Source: Pedobacter sp. (GTDB lineage Bacteria > Bacteroidota > Bacteroidia > Sphingobacteriales > Sphingobacteriaceae). From it: a stretch of 64,000 nucleotides of DNA. The position numbers and the translations under genes are program-made. The notes below the pieces were generated by a model that saw nothing but the letters and a program-made list of their open reading frames with translations, did not search any database and was not told where the DNA came from. Positions 17,690 to 26,896 of the stretch are shown one piece after another; position 1 is the stretch's first letter; every line of letters starts with the position of its first letter. The stretch lies in contig JANXVH010000055.1 in assembly GCA_025351765.1 (NCBI GenBank), positions 1 to 64,000 of the forward strand. The letters are read 5' to 3'.

Positions 17690-18849
17690 GGGTAGAACAC
17701 CAGGTTAGAGCATTTGAACAAATTTTTAAAAGTTATGATGGTATTTTGCCCCTGCACCGTTTCTTATTTGCCTATTTTAAGCAAAACAAACAAATGGGAT
17801 CCTCGGACAGGCGTTGGGTTACCCGTTATATCTATAGTTTTTTTCGATTAGGCAAAGCATTAATGAATGAAAGTCGGCTGCAGAGATTAGCTATTGCAGA
17901 CTTTCTTTGTAGTCATACCTCCAGTTTAATAATAGACAATTACCTGCCCGATATTAAAGATCAGGTAACTGAAAGTGTTGCGCATAAACTTGAGCTAATA
18001 GAGAAGGCTTATCCAGAGTTTAAACTTGAAGACATATTTAATTTTAACGCTGCAATTAGCAACTCCATTGATAAAAAGGATTTTTACACTTCTTATTTAA
18101 CCCAGCCAGATCTTTTTCTAAGGGTAAAAATAGCGCACTTAAAAGGGGTGACGGAGAATTTATTAGCGGCAGATGTTCCTTTCACTCAGCTTTCAGAACA
18201 GGTAATTGCTTTGCCAAATGGTACCAGGTTGGAGCAACTATTGCAAAGTCAGCAATACCACCAAGTACAGGATCTTTCGTCTCAGAAAACCGGAGATTTC
18301 TTTAAGCCGGAAAAATGGGACTATTGGTGGGACTGCTGTGCGGCCTCCGGTGGAAAATCATTGCTTCTTCATGATTTGGAGCCGCAGATACAGCTACTTG
18401 TAAGTGACATAAGGGAAAATAGTCTAGCCAACTTAGACGAGCGTTTCCAGGAAGCTGGATTAAAGAAGTATCAAAAAAAGGTACTTGATCTACTCCTAAA
18501 TAACGATCAGGATCTTCACCATTATGAATTTGATGGAATTATCCTTGATGCGCCCTGCACAGGTTCTGGTACGTGGGGCCGAACACCTGAAATGCTTTAT
18601 TATTTTGATGAACAAAAGGTGGCCAATTTTTCAAGGCTTCAAAAATCCATTGCTGCAAATGTGGTAAAATATCTTAAGGAAGGAAAACCGCTTATCTATA
18701 TAACCTGCTCTGTTTTTACTGAAGAAAATGAGGAAGTTGTAGAATGGTTAACTGAAAATCTACCCTTAAAAGTGGAAAAGATGGATGTCATAAAGGGCTA
18801 TAATGACAAGGCTGATACGATGTTCGCAGCAAGGCTGATCAAAAAATAA
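17686..18849 (+). CDS. RsmB/NOP-type rRNA cytosine-C5 methyltransferase
   Basis: A 387-residue SAM-dependent methyltransferase starting at ATG 17686, overlapping the upstream stop by 4 nt (ATGA). Motif I is CCAASGGKSLLL, motif IV DAPCTGSGTWGRTPE holds one conserved Cys and motif VI YITCSVFTEENEE the catalytic Cys, which together define RsmB/RsmF-type m5C enzymes. The N-terminal ~150 residues form a divergent NusB-like helical region. The target is probably 16S rRNA, by family only. It is translationally coupled to the lipoprotein gene. Confidence 0.88.
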   Translation: MRVEHQVRAFEQIFKSYDGILPLHRFLFAYFKQNKQMGSSDRRWVTRYIYSFFRLGKALMNESRLQRLAIADFLCSHTSSLIIDNYLPDIKDQVTESVAHKLELIEKAYPEFKLEDIFNFNAAISNSIDKKDFYTSYLTQPDLFLRVKIAHLKGVTENLLAADVPFTQLSEQVIALPNGTRLEQLLQSQQYHQVQDLSSQKTGDFFKPEKWDYWWDCCAASGGKSLLLHDLEPQIQLLVSDIRENSLANLDERFQEAGLKKYQKKVLDLLLNNDQDLHHYEFDGIILDAPCTGSGTWGRTPEMLYYFDEQKVANFSRLQKSIAANVVKYLKEGKPLIYITCSVFTEENEEVVEWLTENLPLKVEKMDVIKGYNDKADTMFAARLIKK

Positions 18850-18901
18850 GGTAGTTATTGGCCTTTTGGCTTTTAGTCTATAACTATTTATTGAAATTTT
18901 G

Positions 18902-19471
18902 TTACAGTCCGGTATTGTTCCTGAATAACTTAATGGCAATAGCCAAAAGTATAATTCCAAATGCCTTTCTAAGTACGTTAAGCCCAGATTTACCTAATAA
19001 TTTCTCAAGGCGTTCTGTATTCTTTAATACCACATATACAAAAACCATATTAAGTAAAATGCCAATAATAATATTCTGAGTAGCATACTCAGTTTTTAGA
19101 GAAAGTAAGGTAGTCATGGTTCCGGCGCCCGCAATAAGCGGAAAGGCGAGCGGAACTATAGAAACGGTTTCAGGAGCATCTCCATCCTTAAAGATGGACA
19201 AGCCAAGTACCATTTCCATAGCAATAAAGAAGATTACGATAGATCCAGCGATGGCGAAAGATGCAACATCGAGGCCAATAACCTTGAGTAAAGTCTCTCC
19301 CGCAAATAAAAAAATGATCATTAGTGTGGTTGCAACTATTGAGGCCTTTTCTGATTGTATGTGACCCGCTTTCCTTCTCAGTTCAATAACAACGGGTATG
19401 GAACCTAATATATCAATTATAGCAAACAGTACCATTGAGGTAGACAGGATCTGGCTGAAGTTAAATTCCAT
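18902..19471 (-). CDS. MarC family integral membrane protein
   Basis: A 189-residue inner-membrane protein with about six helices and the family opening LFAIIDILGSIPVVIELRRKAG; the C-terminal half contains FPLIAGAGTMTTLLSL. The MarC family was named from the mar locus, but its function remains unsettled. Length is typical. It reads convergently to the RsmB-like gene (52 nt apart), and 105 nt separates it from the upstream APC permease, with that permease's terminator in between. Confidence 0.9.
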   Translation of the reverse strand: MEFNFSQILSTSMVLFAIIDILGSIPVVIELRRKAGHIQSEKASIVATTLMIIFLFAGETLLKVIGLDVASFAIAGSIVIFFIAMEMVLGLSIFKDGDAPETVSIVPLAFPLIAGAGTMTTLLSLKTEYATQNIIIGILLNMVFVYVVLKNTERLEKLLGKSGLNVLRKAFGIILLAIAIKLFRNNTGL

Positions 19472-19525
19472 AGCTGAATAATTCGATTATTGGTCAAAGG
19501 TATAGCATTTGCAGAAGTAAATGGT

Positions 19526-19560
19526 AAAAAAAAAGCCCCCTCCAGATTTTGGAAGGGGCT
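19526..19560 (-). terminator. Intrinsic terminator of the APC permease gene
   Basis: Read on the minus strand: AGCCCCTTCC, loop, GGAGGGGGCT (one mismatch), then about nine T. It lies 17 nt after the permease stop codon. Confidence 0.9.
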
Positions 19561-19576
19561 ACTAGAAATAATTTTA

Positions 19577-21088
19577 TTATAGTTTTGGTGCTGGGGGATC
19601 AACCGGATCAACAGTTATCCCTTGATTACCAAGTTTAGAATGTTTTCTGCTGTAACCAAAATAGATCACAAAACCGATTGCAAGCCATCCAATTAATCTA
19701 AGCCAGTTTGTCCAGTGTAAACCAAATATCATGGCCGAACAAACTATTATACCAAGAATTGGAAGGAAAGGCACCCACGGAGCTCTAAACTCCCTTGGTA
19801 AATTAGGTTCTGTTTTTCTAAGCACAATTACTGCAGCACAAACCAAGATAAAGGCGAATAATGTGCCAATACTTGTCATATCTCCAACAATATCTCCTGG
19901 TACAAATGCAGCAAATAAAGCAACAAGAACAAGGATAATTAAGTTGGCTTTGTAAGGTGTTTTAAATTTAGGATGCAAGTCGCTAAAGATCTTGGGCAAT
20001 AGTCCGTCCTTACTCATTGAATAAAATACGCGGCTTTGTCCTAAAAGCATTACTAATATCACAGAAGAAAATCCAGCTAGGATAGCTACGGTTACTAATT
20101 TGCCTAACCATGCATAACCCGGCATAAAACTGTGGATAGCAGCTACTACAGAGGCTTCTTTTCCATTAGTCCTGAAAAAATCAACTGGCGCAAGTCCGGT
20201 TAACACATGAGCAAATAGTATATATAATACGGTACAGATAGCCAAAGATCCAAGAATACCAATAGGCATTGCGGTTTTAGGGTTTTTTGTTTCCTGAGCA
20301 GCAGTACTTACTGCATCGAAACCGATAAAGGCAAAGAACACAGTTCCCGCGGCACCAAGAATACCCATTATGCCTCCAAAATTATGGTGGATACCTTCAC
20401 TATCTGTAAAAATAGAAGGCTCAGGAATGTAAGGCGTATGGTTAGCAGGATTGATGAAGCTCCATCCAAAAATGATGATGAGGATAACAATCGCTACTTT
20501 TGTAATAACAATAATGCCGTTAACAAAAGCAGATTCCTGCGTTCCTTTAATTAATAGCAAGCTTAGTAATGTTACTATAAATAATGCAGGTAAATTCATT
20601 ATGCCCTGAACGGACCCTGCAGATGTTTCAAACGGAGAATGGCACCATTCATAAGGTATGGGGCTGGCATTGAAAACATTTACCAGCAGGTTATTTAAGT
20701 ATTCACTCCAGGCAATGCCAACCGTTGCAGCACCTACAGCATATTCGAGTACGAGGTCCCATCCAATAATCCATGCCAATAACTCACCCATTGTGGCGTA
20801 GGTGTAAGTATAAGCACTACCTGAAATTGGAATAGAAGAAGATAGCTCAGCATAACATAAGCCGGCTAAAGCACAGCCTATCGCTGCAACTATAAATCCA
20901 ATGGTTACAGAAGGGCCTGCATTTTGCGCAGCAGCGGAAGCAGTACGCACAAACAAACCTGCACCAATGATTGCGCCGATACCGAGAGCCACTAGCGACC
21001 CTGCGGTAAGCGTCCGCTTTAAGGTCTTTTCAGACTCCGATGCGTCGGCGAGTAATTGTGTAATTGATTTCTTTGTAAAAAGACCCAT
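19577..21088 (-). CDS. APC family amino acid permease (cationic amino acid transporter-like)
   Basis: A 503-residue inner-membrane protein with about 12-13 helices. The N-terminus has a cytoplasmic leader followed by LVALGIGAIIGAGLFVRTAS, the substrate-binding GxGxG break of helix 1, and FFAFIGFDAVSTAAQETKNP of helix 6, both typical of CAT-type APC permeases importing amino acids with protons. The short Pro-rich tail (VDPVDPPAPKL) is unremarkable. Its specificity cannot be read from sequence. It is monocistronic, with terminators on both sides. Confidence 0.9.
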   Translation of the reverse strand: MGLFTKKSITQLLADASESEKTLKRTLTAGSLVALGIGAIIGAGLFVRTASAAAQNAGPSVTIGFIVAAIGCALAGLCYAELSSSIPISGSAYTYTYATMGELLAWIIGWDLVLEYAVGAATVGIAWSEYLNNLLVNVFNASPIPYEWCHSPFETSAGSVQGIMNLPALFIVTLLSLLLIKGTQESAFVNGIIVITKVAIVILIIIFGWSFINPANHTPYIPEPSIFTDSEGIHHNFGGIMGILGAAGTVFFAFIGFDAVSTAAQETKNPKTAMPIGILGSLAICTVLYILFAHVLTGLAPVDFFRTNGKEASVVAAIHSFMPGYAWLGKLVTVAILAGFSSVILVMLLGQSRVFYSMSKDGLLPKIFSDLHPKFKTPYKANLIILVLVALFAAFVPGDIVGDMTSIGTLFAFILVCAAVIVLRKTEPNLPREFRAPWVPFLPILGIIVCSAMIFGLHWTNWLRLIGWLAIGFVIYFGYSRKHSKLGNQGITVDPVDPPAPKL

Positions 21089-21145
21089 AAGTTTAGTTTA
21101 GTTTTTTATATGAATTACGAAAATCAAACGTAAAGAAAATAAATC

Positions 21146-21183
21146 TAAAAATAAAAGGGATTTTATCTCAAAATCCCTTTTAT
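21146..21183 (-). terminator. Intrinsic terminator of the membrane pyrophosphatase gene
   Basis: A perfect 14-bp inverted repeat (ATAAAAGGGATTTT / AAAATCCCTTTTAT, 21151-21183) with a 5-nt loop; on the minus strand a T-rich tail follows. It lies 35 nt after the hppA stop. Confidence 0.8.
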
Positions 21184-21218
21184 TCGTAACAATTGTAGTT
21201 AATTGAGGTATTTTAATA

Positions 21219-23507
21219 TTATTGAACAGCTTTTGTGGTGTCACTTACGCTTTTAATGGTGTCTAATTTGGTATTTCCTTGCGCATCTTCTGTTTTTATA
21301 ACTTTCAAAGTTGAATCTACCACTGTAGTAGTGGCTTTTCTTTCTGGTGCTGTTTCTGAAACGCCAGGTGTGCCACTAATTGCAATATAAGGAGCAATAA
21401 CCAGGGAAACAATAGACATCAATTTAATTAAAATGTTCATTGAAGGACCTGATGTGTCTTTAAAAGGATCTCCTACAGTATCGCCCGTAACAGATGCCTT
21501 ATGAGGCTCAGATTTTTTATAATACATTTCTCCGTTTATTTCTACACCCTTTTCAAATGATTTCTTGGCATTGTCCCAAGCGCCACCTGCATTACTTTGA
21601 AAAATACCCATTAGCACACCTGCAACTGTAACCCCGGCAAGTAAACCGCCAAGTACCTCAGGTCCAAAAATGAAACCAACAACAATTGGAGTAATCAGTG
21701 CAATTGCCCCGGGTAACATCATCTCACGGAGTGACGCTTTGGTAGAAATCGCTACGCACTTTTCGTATTCAGGCTTTGCTTTATATTCCATAATTCCAGG
21801 GATCTCGCGGAACTGTCTGCGTACCTCCTGTACCATGTCCATTGCAGCCTTACCTACCGCCTGGATACATAGCGCCGAGAAAACAAATGGTATCATACCA
21901 CCTACAAATAGTCCCGCCAGTACGGGTGCTTTGTAAATATCGATCGCAGATATACCTGCGATGCCAACAAATGCTGCAAATAACGCCAGAGAAGTTAGTG
22001 CTGCTGATGCGATTGCAAAACCTTTACCCGTTGCCGCTGTAGTATTTCCTACCGCATCTAAGTTGTCGGTACGCTCGCGAACCTCAGGAGGTAGCTGACT
22101 CATTTCTGCAATACCACCCGCATTATCTGCAATTGGTCCAAATGCATCTATTGCTAATTGCATCGCAGTTGTGGCCATCATTCCTGCTGCTGCAATAGCA
22201 ACCCCATACAATCCAGCAAAATGGTAGGATGCCATAATTCCTCCAGCCAGAACTAATATAGGAATAACGGTAGATTTCATCCCAACAGATAACCCAGCAA
22301 TAATATTAGTGGCGTGTCCGGTTGATGATTGTTGAATAATTGAATTAACAGGGGCTTTACCCATTGCAGTATAGTACTCTGTTACAATACTCATAATGGT
22401 TCCAACTATTAGACCCACCATAATTGCGTAGAATACATTGATACTTGAGAATTCATAACCTCTAAGACTCAGCGTGTCAGGTAGCATCCATTTTACAATA
22501 AAGTATGATGCAATAGCTGTAATTAATATAGAGGACCAGTTGCCAAGATTTAACGCATTTTGTACACTTGAATTTTCATCTTTTATAGTTACAAACCAAG
22601 TCCCTACTATTGAGAATAAAATACCAAGTCCGCAAATAACCATTGGCAATAATATAGGAGACATACCTCCAAATTTATCCACAACTTTGATTTCCTGCCC
22701 AAGCACCATAGTAGCCAAAATGGTGGCAACATAAGATCCAAAAAGATCTGCACCCATACCGGCTACATCACCTACGTTATCGCCTACGTTATCTGCAATA
22801 GTTGCTGGATTACGCACATCATCTTCAGGAATTCCTGCTTCTACTTTACCTACAAGGTCGGCACCTACATCGGCAGCTTTGGTGTAAATGCCACCCCCAA
22901 CTCGCGCAAACAAAGCGATGGACTCCGCTCCTAAAGAGAATCCGGTTAGTACCTCAATGGCTGTTCTCATATTGATGCGATTTACACCATCAGCACTGAT
23001 AACATCAAAATAATTTAGGAAAACAATAAATAAGCCACCAAGACCAAGAACTGCAAGTCCCGCAACTCCAAGTCCCATCACGGTGCCCCCAGTAAATGAA
23101 ACTTTCAAAGCTTGTTTAAGGCTGGTTCTTGCTGCTTGTGTTGTACGTACATTTGCTTTGGTTGCAGATCTCATACCAATGTAACCTGCAGTAGCAGAAA
23201 AAACAGCGCCAATTACAAAAGAAACAGCAATGATCCAGCTAGAATGAATTGGCCTGCCGTTTATTTCGTGTATGGTTCCAGAATAGGCAAGAAGAGCTCC
23301 GGCAAAAAGTACAAATATGCTTAGTACCCGCCATTCAGCTTTTAAAAATGCCATCGCACCGTCGGCAATGTAGCCTGCAAGTTCCTGCATATTTTTATCG
23401 CCAGCGTCCTGTTTGTTCACCCATGCACTTTTGACTGCCATCACGAGGAGGCTGATCAATCCCAGCACGGGGATCAAATAAATTAAATTGTCTTGTAAAA
23501 ACTCCAT
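21219..23507 (-). CDS. hppA: Membrane-bound ion-pumping pyrophosphatase (K+-stimulated type)
   Basis: A 762-residue protein with about 16 helices, starting at ATG 23507 ([16 protein letters not shown]); the track's extension to 23618 is upstream non-coding. It couples pyrophosphate hydrolysis to ion export. The catalytic block is [18 protein letters not shown] followed by [12 protein letters not shown], and [16 protein letters not shown] carries further Mg-PPi ligands. [10 protein letters not shown] has Ala where K+-independent enzymes have Lys, so a K+-dependent enzyme is predicted. Whether it pumps H+ or Na+ is not decided here. An unusual ~45-residue Thr/Asp/Lys-rich tail follows the last helix ([20 protein letters not shown]). 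Confidence 0.95.
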   Translation of the reverse strand: MEFLQDNLIYLIPVLGLISLLVMAVKSAWVNKQDAGDKNMQELAGYIADGAMAFLKAEWRVLSIFVLFAGALLAYSGTIHEINGRPIHSSWIIAVSFVIGAVFSATAGYIGMRSATKANVRTTQAARTSLKQALKVSFTGGTVMGLGVAGLAVLGLGGLFIVFLNYFDVISADGVNRINMRTAIEVLTGFSLGAESIALFARVGGGIYTKAADVGADLVGKVEAGIPEDDVRNPATIADNVGDNVGDVAGMGADLFGSYVATILATMVLGQEIKVVDKFGGMSPILLPMVICGLGILFSIVGTWFVTIKDENSSVQNALNLGNWSSILITAIASYFIVKWMLPDTLSLRGYEFSSINVFYAIMVGLIVGTIMSIVTEYYTAMGKAPVNSIIQQSSTGHATNIIAGLSVGMKSTVIPILVLAGGIMASYHFAGLYGVAIAAAGMMATTAMQLAIDAFGPIADNAGGIAEMSQLPPEVRERTDNLDAVGNTTAATGKGFAIASAALTSLALFAAFVGIAGISAIDIYKAPVLAGLFVGGMIPFVFSALCIQAVGKAAMDMVQEVRRQFREIPGIMEYKAKPEYEKCVAISTKASLREMMLPGAIALITPIVVGFIFGPEVLGGLLAGVTVAGVLMGIFQSNAGGAWDNAKKSFEKGVEINGEMYYKKSEPHKASVTGDTVGDPFKDTSGPSMNILIKLMSIVSLVIAPYIAISGTPGVSETAPERKATTTVVDSTLKVIKTEDAQGNTKLDTIKSVSDTTKAVQ

Positions 23508-23676
23508 AATTGATGTCCTGTTTAGTTTAGGTTCTAGTATTTGGTTAATTCCGTCGCTACATTTTTTTTTCTGTTCCATGACTTTGATCGTCAGATAAAA
23601 GATAGCGGGGGGATGCAAAAATAATGGTGTTTATGAAATAACCAAATATTTTATCAAGTTATTCACTATATGCCTT

Positions 23677-23702
23677 AAATAATGTAGTATTTCACATTAT
23701 TT
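23677..23702. promoter_or_regulatory. Inverted repeat upstream of the second APC permease
   Basis: AAATAATGT - 8 nt - ACATTATTT: perfect 9-bp arms, 26 bp in all, in the 244-nt divergent region between hppA and the permease, 50 nt before the permease ATG. The size suits a dimeric repressor site; no regulator gene is adjacent. Confidence 0.4.
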
Positions 23703-23751
23703 GTAAATTTTAAATATATTAGCTAACCAAGCTAAACTTACTAGGAAAACA

Positions 23752-25167
23752 ATGGAAAAGGAAATTCAAGACGGTTCATTTAAGCGGGAACTCGGTCTGC
23801 TGGACGGTACAATGCTCGTTGTAGGATCAATGATCGGCTCAGGTATATTTATTGTAAGCGCAGACATTGCAAGGCAGGTCGGATCAGCCTTCTGGCTTAT
23901 TGCCATTTGGGTGGTTACTGCTATAATTACTATGATAGCTGCAGTAAGTTATGGAGAATTGAGTGCCATGTTTCCAAAAGCTGGGGGGCAGTATGTATAC
24001 CTTAAAGAAGCCTACAATAAATTGATTGCGTTTCTTTATGGTTGGAGTCTTTTCGCGGTAATCCAGACCGGAACAATTGCCGCAGTAGGCGTAGCTTTTT
24101 CTAAATTTGCCGCGTACCTCTATGAGCCATTAAGTAATGAAAATATCCTATATGAGTTGGGTAGTTTTAAACTGAACGCTGCGCAAATCGTATCTATTAT
24201 TACCATAGTATTCCTTACCTACGTAAATAGCAAGGGGGTTAAGGACAGTAAAATTTTGCAAACTATCCTTACCATCATCAAAATATTATCACTGTTTGGC
24301 CTAATTATATTTGGATTTACGCTTGCCGCAAAAGCGGAGATATGGAATGCCAACTGGGCCAATGTATGGACGCCAAGAGCATTCAATACTACGACAATGA
24401 GCTGGACTAACATCAACGGCTCGCTATTGCTTTCAGGCATATCTGCCGCTATGGTAGGTTCATTGTTTTCAAGTGATGCCTGGAACGGAGTTACTTTTAT
24501 TGCAGGAGAAATAAAAAACCCACAACGCAACGTAGGTTTAAGTTTATTTCTGGGAACACTTATAGTCTCTGTAATCTACATTCTTGCAAACTTGATGTAT
24601 ATTGCTGTTTTGCCTTTGGATGTCATTGCAACTGCTAAATCGGATAGGGTTGCCGTAGTTGCCGCACAGTACATTTTTGGTGAGGCAGGTACAATCATTA
24701 TTGCTGTAATGATTATGATCTCTACGTTTGCTTGTAACAACGGGTTAATTATGGCGGGCGCCCGCGTATATTATACAATGGCTAAAGATGGTTTGTTCTT
24801 TAAAAAAGCGGCAACTTTAAATAAGTCTGACGTTCCCGAATGGGCTTTATGGATACAAGGAATATGGGCTTCGGCACTTTGTCTTACCGGCAGGTATGGG
24901 GATCTACTTGATTTTGTGGTCATCATTGTCATGATCTTTTATATTCTTACCATTTACGGAATCTTTATTCTCAGAAGAAAAATGCCAAATGCTGAAAGGC
25001 CTTACAAAGCTTTCGGTTATCCTGTTTTACCTGCATTATATATTATAATGGCGTCTGCATTATGTATTGGACTACTGAGATACAAATTTGCAACTTGTGG
25101 ATGGGGTGTACTTATTATGCTTATAGGAATTCCAATCTACTACCTAACAAAAGAAAAGGAAAACTAG
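23752..25167 (+). CDS. APC family amino acid permease
   Basis: A 471-residue permease of about 12 helices. The helix 1 break is LVVGSMIGSGIFIVSADIA and helix 6 carries FSSDAWNGVTFIAGEIKNP, which places it in the LAT/SteT-like branch of the APC superfamily (amino-acid antiporters and facilitators) and apart from the CAT-type permease at 19.6-21.1 kb. It is monocistronic, divergent from hppA, and preceded by a clear dyad. The substrate is not predictable. Confidence 0.9.
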   Translation: MEKEIQDGSFKRELGLLDGTMLVVGSMIGSGIFIVSADIARQVGSAFWLIAIWVVTAIITMIAAVSYGELSAMFPKAGGQYVYLKEAYNKLIAFLYGWSLFAVIQTGTIAAVGVAFSKFAAYLYEPLSNENILYELGSFKLNAAQIVSIITIVFLTYVNSKGVKDSKILQTILTIIKILSLFGLIIFGFTLAAKAEIWNANWANVWTPRAFNTTTMSWTNINGSLLLSGISAAMVGSLFSSDAWNGVTFIAGEIKNPQRNVGLSLFLGTLIVSVIYILANLMYIAVLPLDVIATAKSDRVAVVAAQYIFGEAGTIIIAVMIMISTFACNNGLIMAGARVYYTMAKDGLFFKKAATLNKSDVPEWALWIQGIWASALCLTGRYGDLLDFVVIIVMIFYILTIYGIFILRRKMPNAERPYKAFGYPVLPALYIIMASALCIGLLRYKFATCGWGVLIMLIGIPIYYLTKEKEN

Positions 25168-25183
25168 TGCTAGCTTAAAAAAG

Positions 25184-25220
25184 AAACAGGGATAAGCTAT
25201 GAACTGCCATCCCTGTTTTA
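25184..25220 (+). terminator. Probable terminator of the second APC permease gene
   Basis: AAACAGGGAT / ATCCCTGTTT, a perfect 10-bp stem with a 15-nt loop, 17 nt after the stop codon; the T-run is short. Confidence 0.6.
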
Positions 25221-25309
25221 ATAGATGTCGACCCACCACAGGTCAACAAAACCAAACAAACTATCTACATAACATGCGTAGTTTAAAAAAGTTTTAATTT
25301 TTTTTATTT

Positions 25310-26884
25310 TTATAGAACTTCTCTTAAATCGTTCTTATTTAACCATCCCTTTGTTACCTCGCCATCATTATTGGTATGGGTAATTAAAATGAAACCATTT
25401 TGCTCGTCCAGCACACTAATTTTGTAATTTACCCCTACAACCGCCACACCATGTTTTACAGATTCGCCACTCGGTTCATCATAAAAGTATGCAGCCCCTT
25501 TTGGCATTTTAAACTTTTTGCCATTGCTAACCAGAGTAGGTTCTAGTCCGTTATTAACAGCAACAACAGGCGTTGCAGGCTTTACTTCTTTGTCGCCGGT
25601 CTGCTCTATGTACGCCTTTTTTAAACTATCAACTTCTGCATTTCGTTTTGCTGTATCAACTACTTTTGCTGGTGGATTGATTCTTGTCGTGTCAGGTTTT
25701 ACAGGGTAGGGGATACTTAATGCAGAAGTATCAGGTGCAAGATTGGCAAGAGAATCTTTATATACAATCTGTTTTTTATCTGTGTTTGCAAGAAATAAGG
25801 AATAGGAAGAGTAAGCACCTAATGCCACCAGCAGCAGGATAAGTGAAATAAATAAAGGTTTGGATACTTCCATTGTATCTGGCGATCGCATATCTCCAGG
25901 ATTGATCGTATCCGCTGTAGTGGCTGTTGGTACACTAGCGGGCACTTTTACCACCTTTGCTAAAGGAACACTTGTTTGCTCTAAGTTTTCATGCAAGATC
26001 GCTTCCTGAAGTTCAGTTCCATTTGCATAGCGCTTCTCCGGGTTCTTTTCCAAACATTTCTTAATTACCTGCGTAAGCCAAAATGGGATGTTCATTTCCC
26101 TTGCTTTTGTGTTTTCCGACCAATTTTCTGGTATGTTACTTTTACGCAGCGCCAGCAAGTCAGGAACAGGCTTTTCCATATGGGATACCATTACGGAATT
26201 TCTATTAGCCTCTCCCTTACTGGTTAATGGGAAAGGAACTTGCCCAGCTAATAATTCATAAAGTATTATCCCAAAGCTATAGATGTCTGTCTGGAAAAAC
26301 ATCTCTCCATCGTGTTGTTCAGGAGCCATAAATTCTACCGCACCGGCATGTTGTATGCTACTGCGGCGCTGTTCATCAGACATGATTGCCAATCCAAAAT
26401 CAAGCAATATATAATTACCTGTATCCGTATTAAACTTTACGTTATTGCTTTTTATATCTCCATGCTTTACACCAACCCTATGGCAATGTGCCAGCGCATT
26501 GCCTAATTGATGTGCCAGTTTTTTTGTTTCCCTTATAGTGAAAATAGGAGTGTGTGGTGGCTGAAGCAATTCTTCCAAATCAGGGCCTTCGATGTACTGC
26601 ATCTCGATAAATGGAAAAGATCCGCTTTCCGTTAAACCCGAGTTAACGATTTTAACTACATTGGGATTAGGAATCTCGTTAACTTTTTTAAGTTTCTCTA
26701 CTTCGTTCTTAAAATTCCTATAGTTTTTATCATCTAAATTTTCTGTATGTATAGGCGTAGGCAAGATTTTTACAGCGGTGATGATCTCGCCAATTCTTTT
26801 TCCTTTATACACCGAACCCTGACCACCGGTACGCAGGGCTCCCATATTTTCTAATCCTTCTGTTATGGTAAATACTTTACTCAT
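25310..26884 (-). CDS. Transmembrane Ser/Thr protein kinase with C-terminal SH3-like domain
   Basis: A 524-residue membrane kinase and last gene of the operon. The kinase domain (1-~300) has GGQGSVYKG (ATP loop), TAVKILP (catalytic Lys), VKHGDIKSNN (catalytic Asp143, with Gly replacing the Arg of HRD), LLDFGLA and FMAPEQ, so it should be active but is a non-RD kinase. A helix at ~345-365 (PLFISLILLLVALGAYSSY) leads to a low-complexity linker and an SH3b-like module at ~455-524 (ISVLDEQNGFILITHT, GWLNKNDL), which would lie outside the cytoplasm and could sense the wall. There are no PASTA repeats. It lies 12 nt after its paralogue. Confidence 0.9.
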   Translation of the reverse strand: MSKVFTITEGLENMGALRTGGQGSVYKGKRIGEIITAVKILPTPIHTENLDDKNYRNFKNEVEKLKKVNEIPNPNVVKIVNSGLTESGSFPFIEMQYIEGPDLEELLQPPHTPIFTIRETKKLAHQLGNALAHCHRVGVKHGDIKSNNVKFNTDTGNYILLDFGLAIMSDEQRRSSIQHAGAVEFMAPEQHDGEMFFQTDIYSFGIILYELLAGQVPFPLTSKGEANRNSVMVSHMEKPVPDLLALRKSNIPENWSENTKAREMNIPFWLTQVIKKCLEKNPEKRYANGTELQEAILHENLEQTSVPLAKVVKVPASVPTATTADTINPGDMRSPDTMEVSKPLFISLILLLVALGAYSSYSLFLANTDKKQIVYKDSLANLAPDTSALSIPYPVKPDTTRINPPAKVVDTAKRNAEVDSLKKAYIEQTGDKEVKPATPVVAVNNGLEPTLVSNGKKFKMPKGAAYFYDEPSGESVKHGVAVVGVNYKISVLDEQNGFILITHTNNDGEVTKGWLNKNDLREVL

Positions 26885-26896
26885 TTTGTAGCGCTA

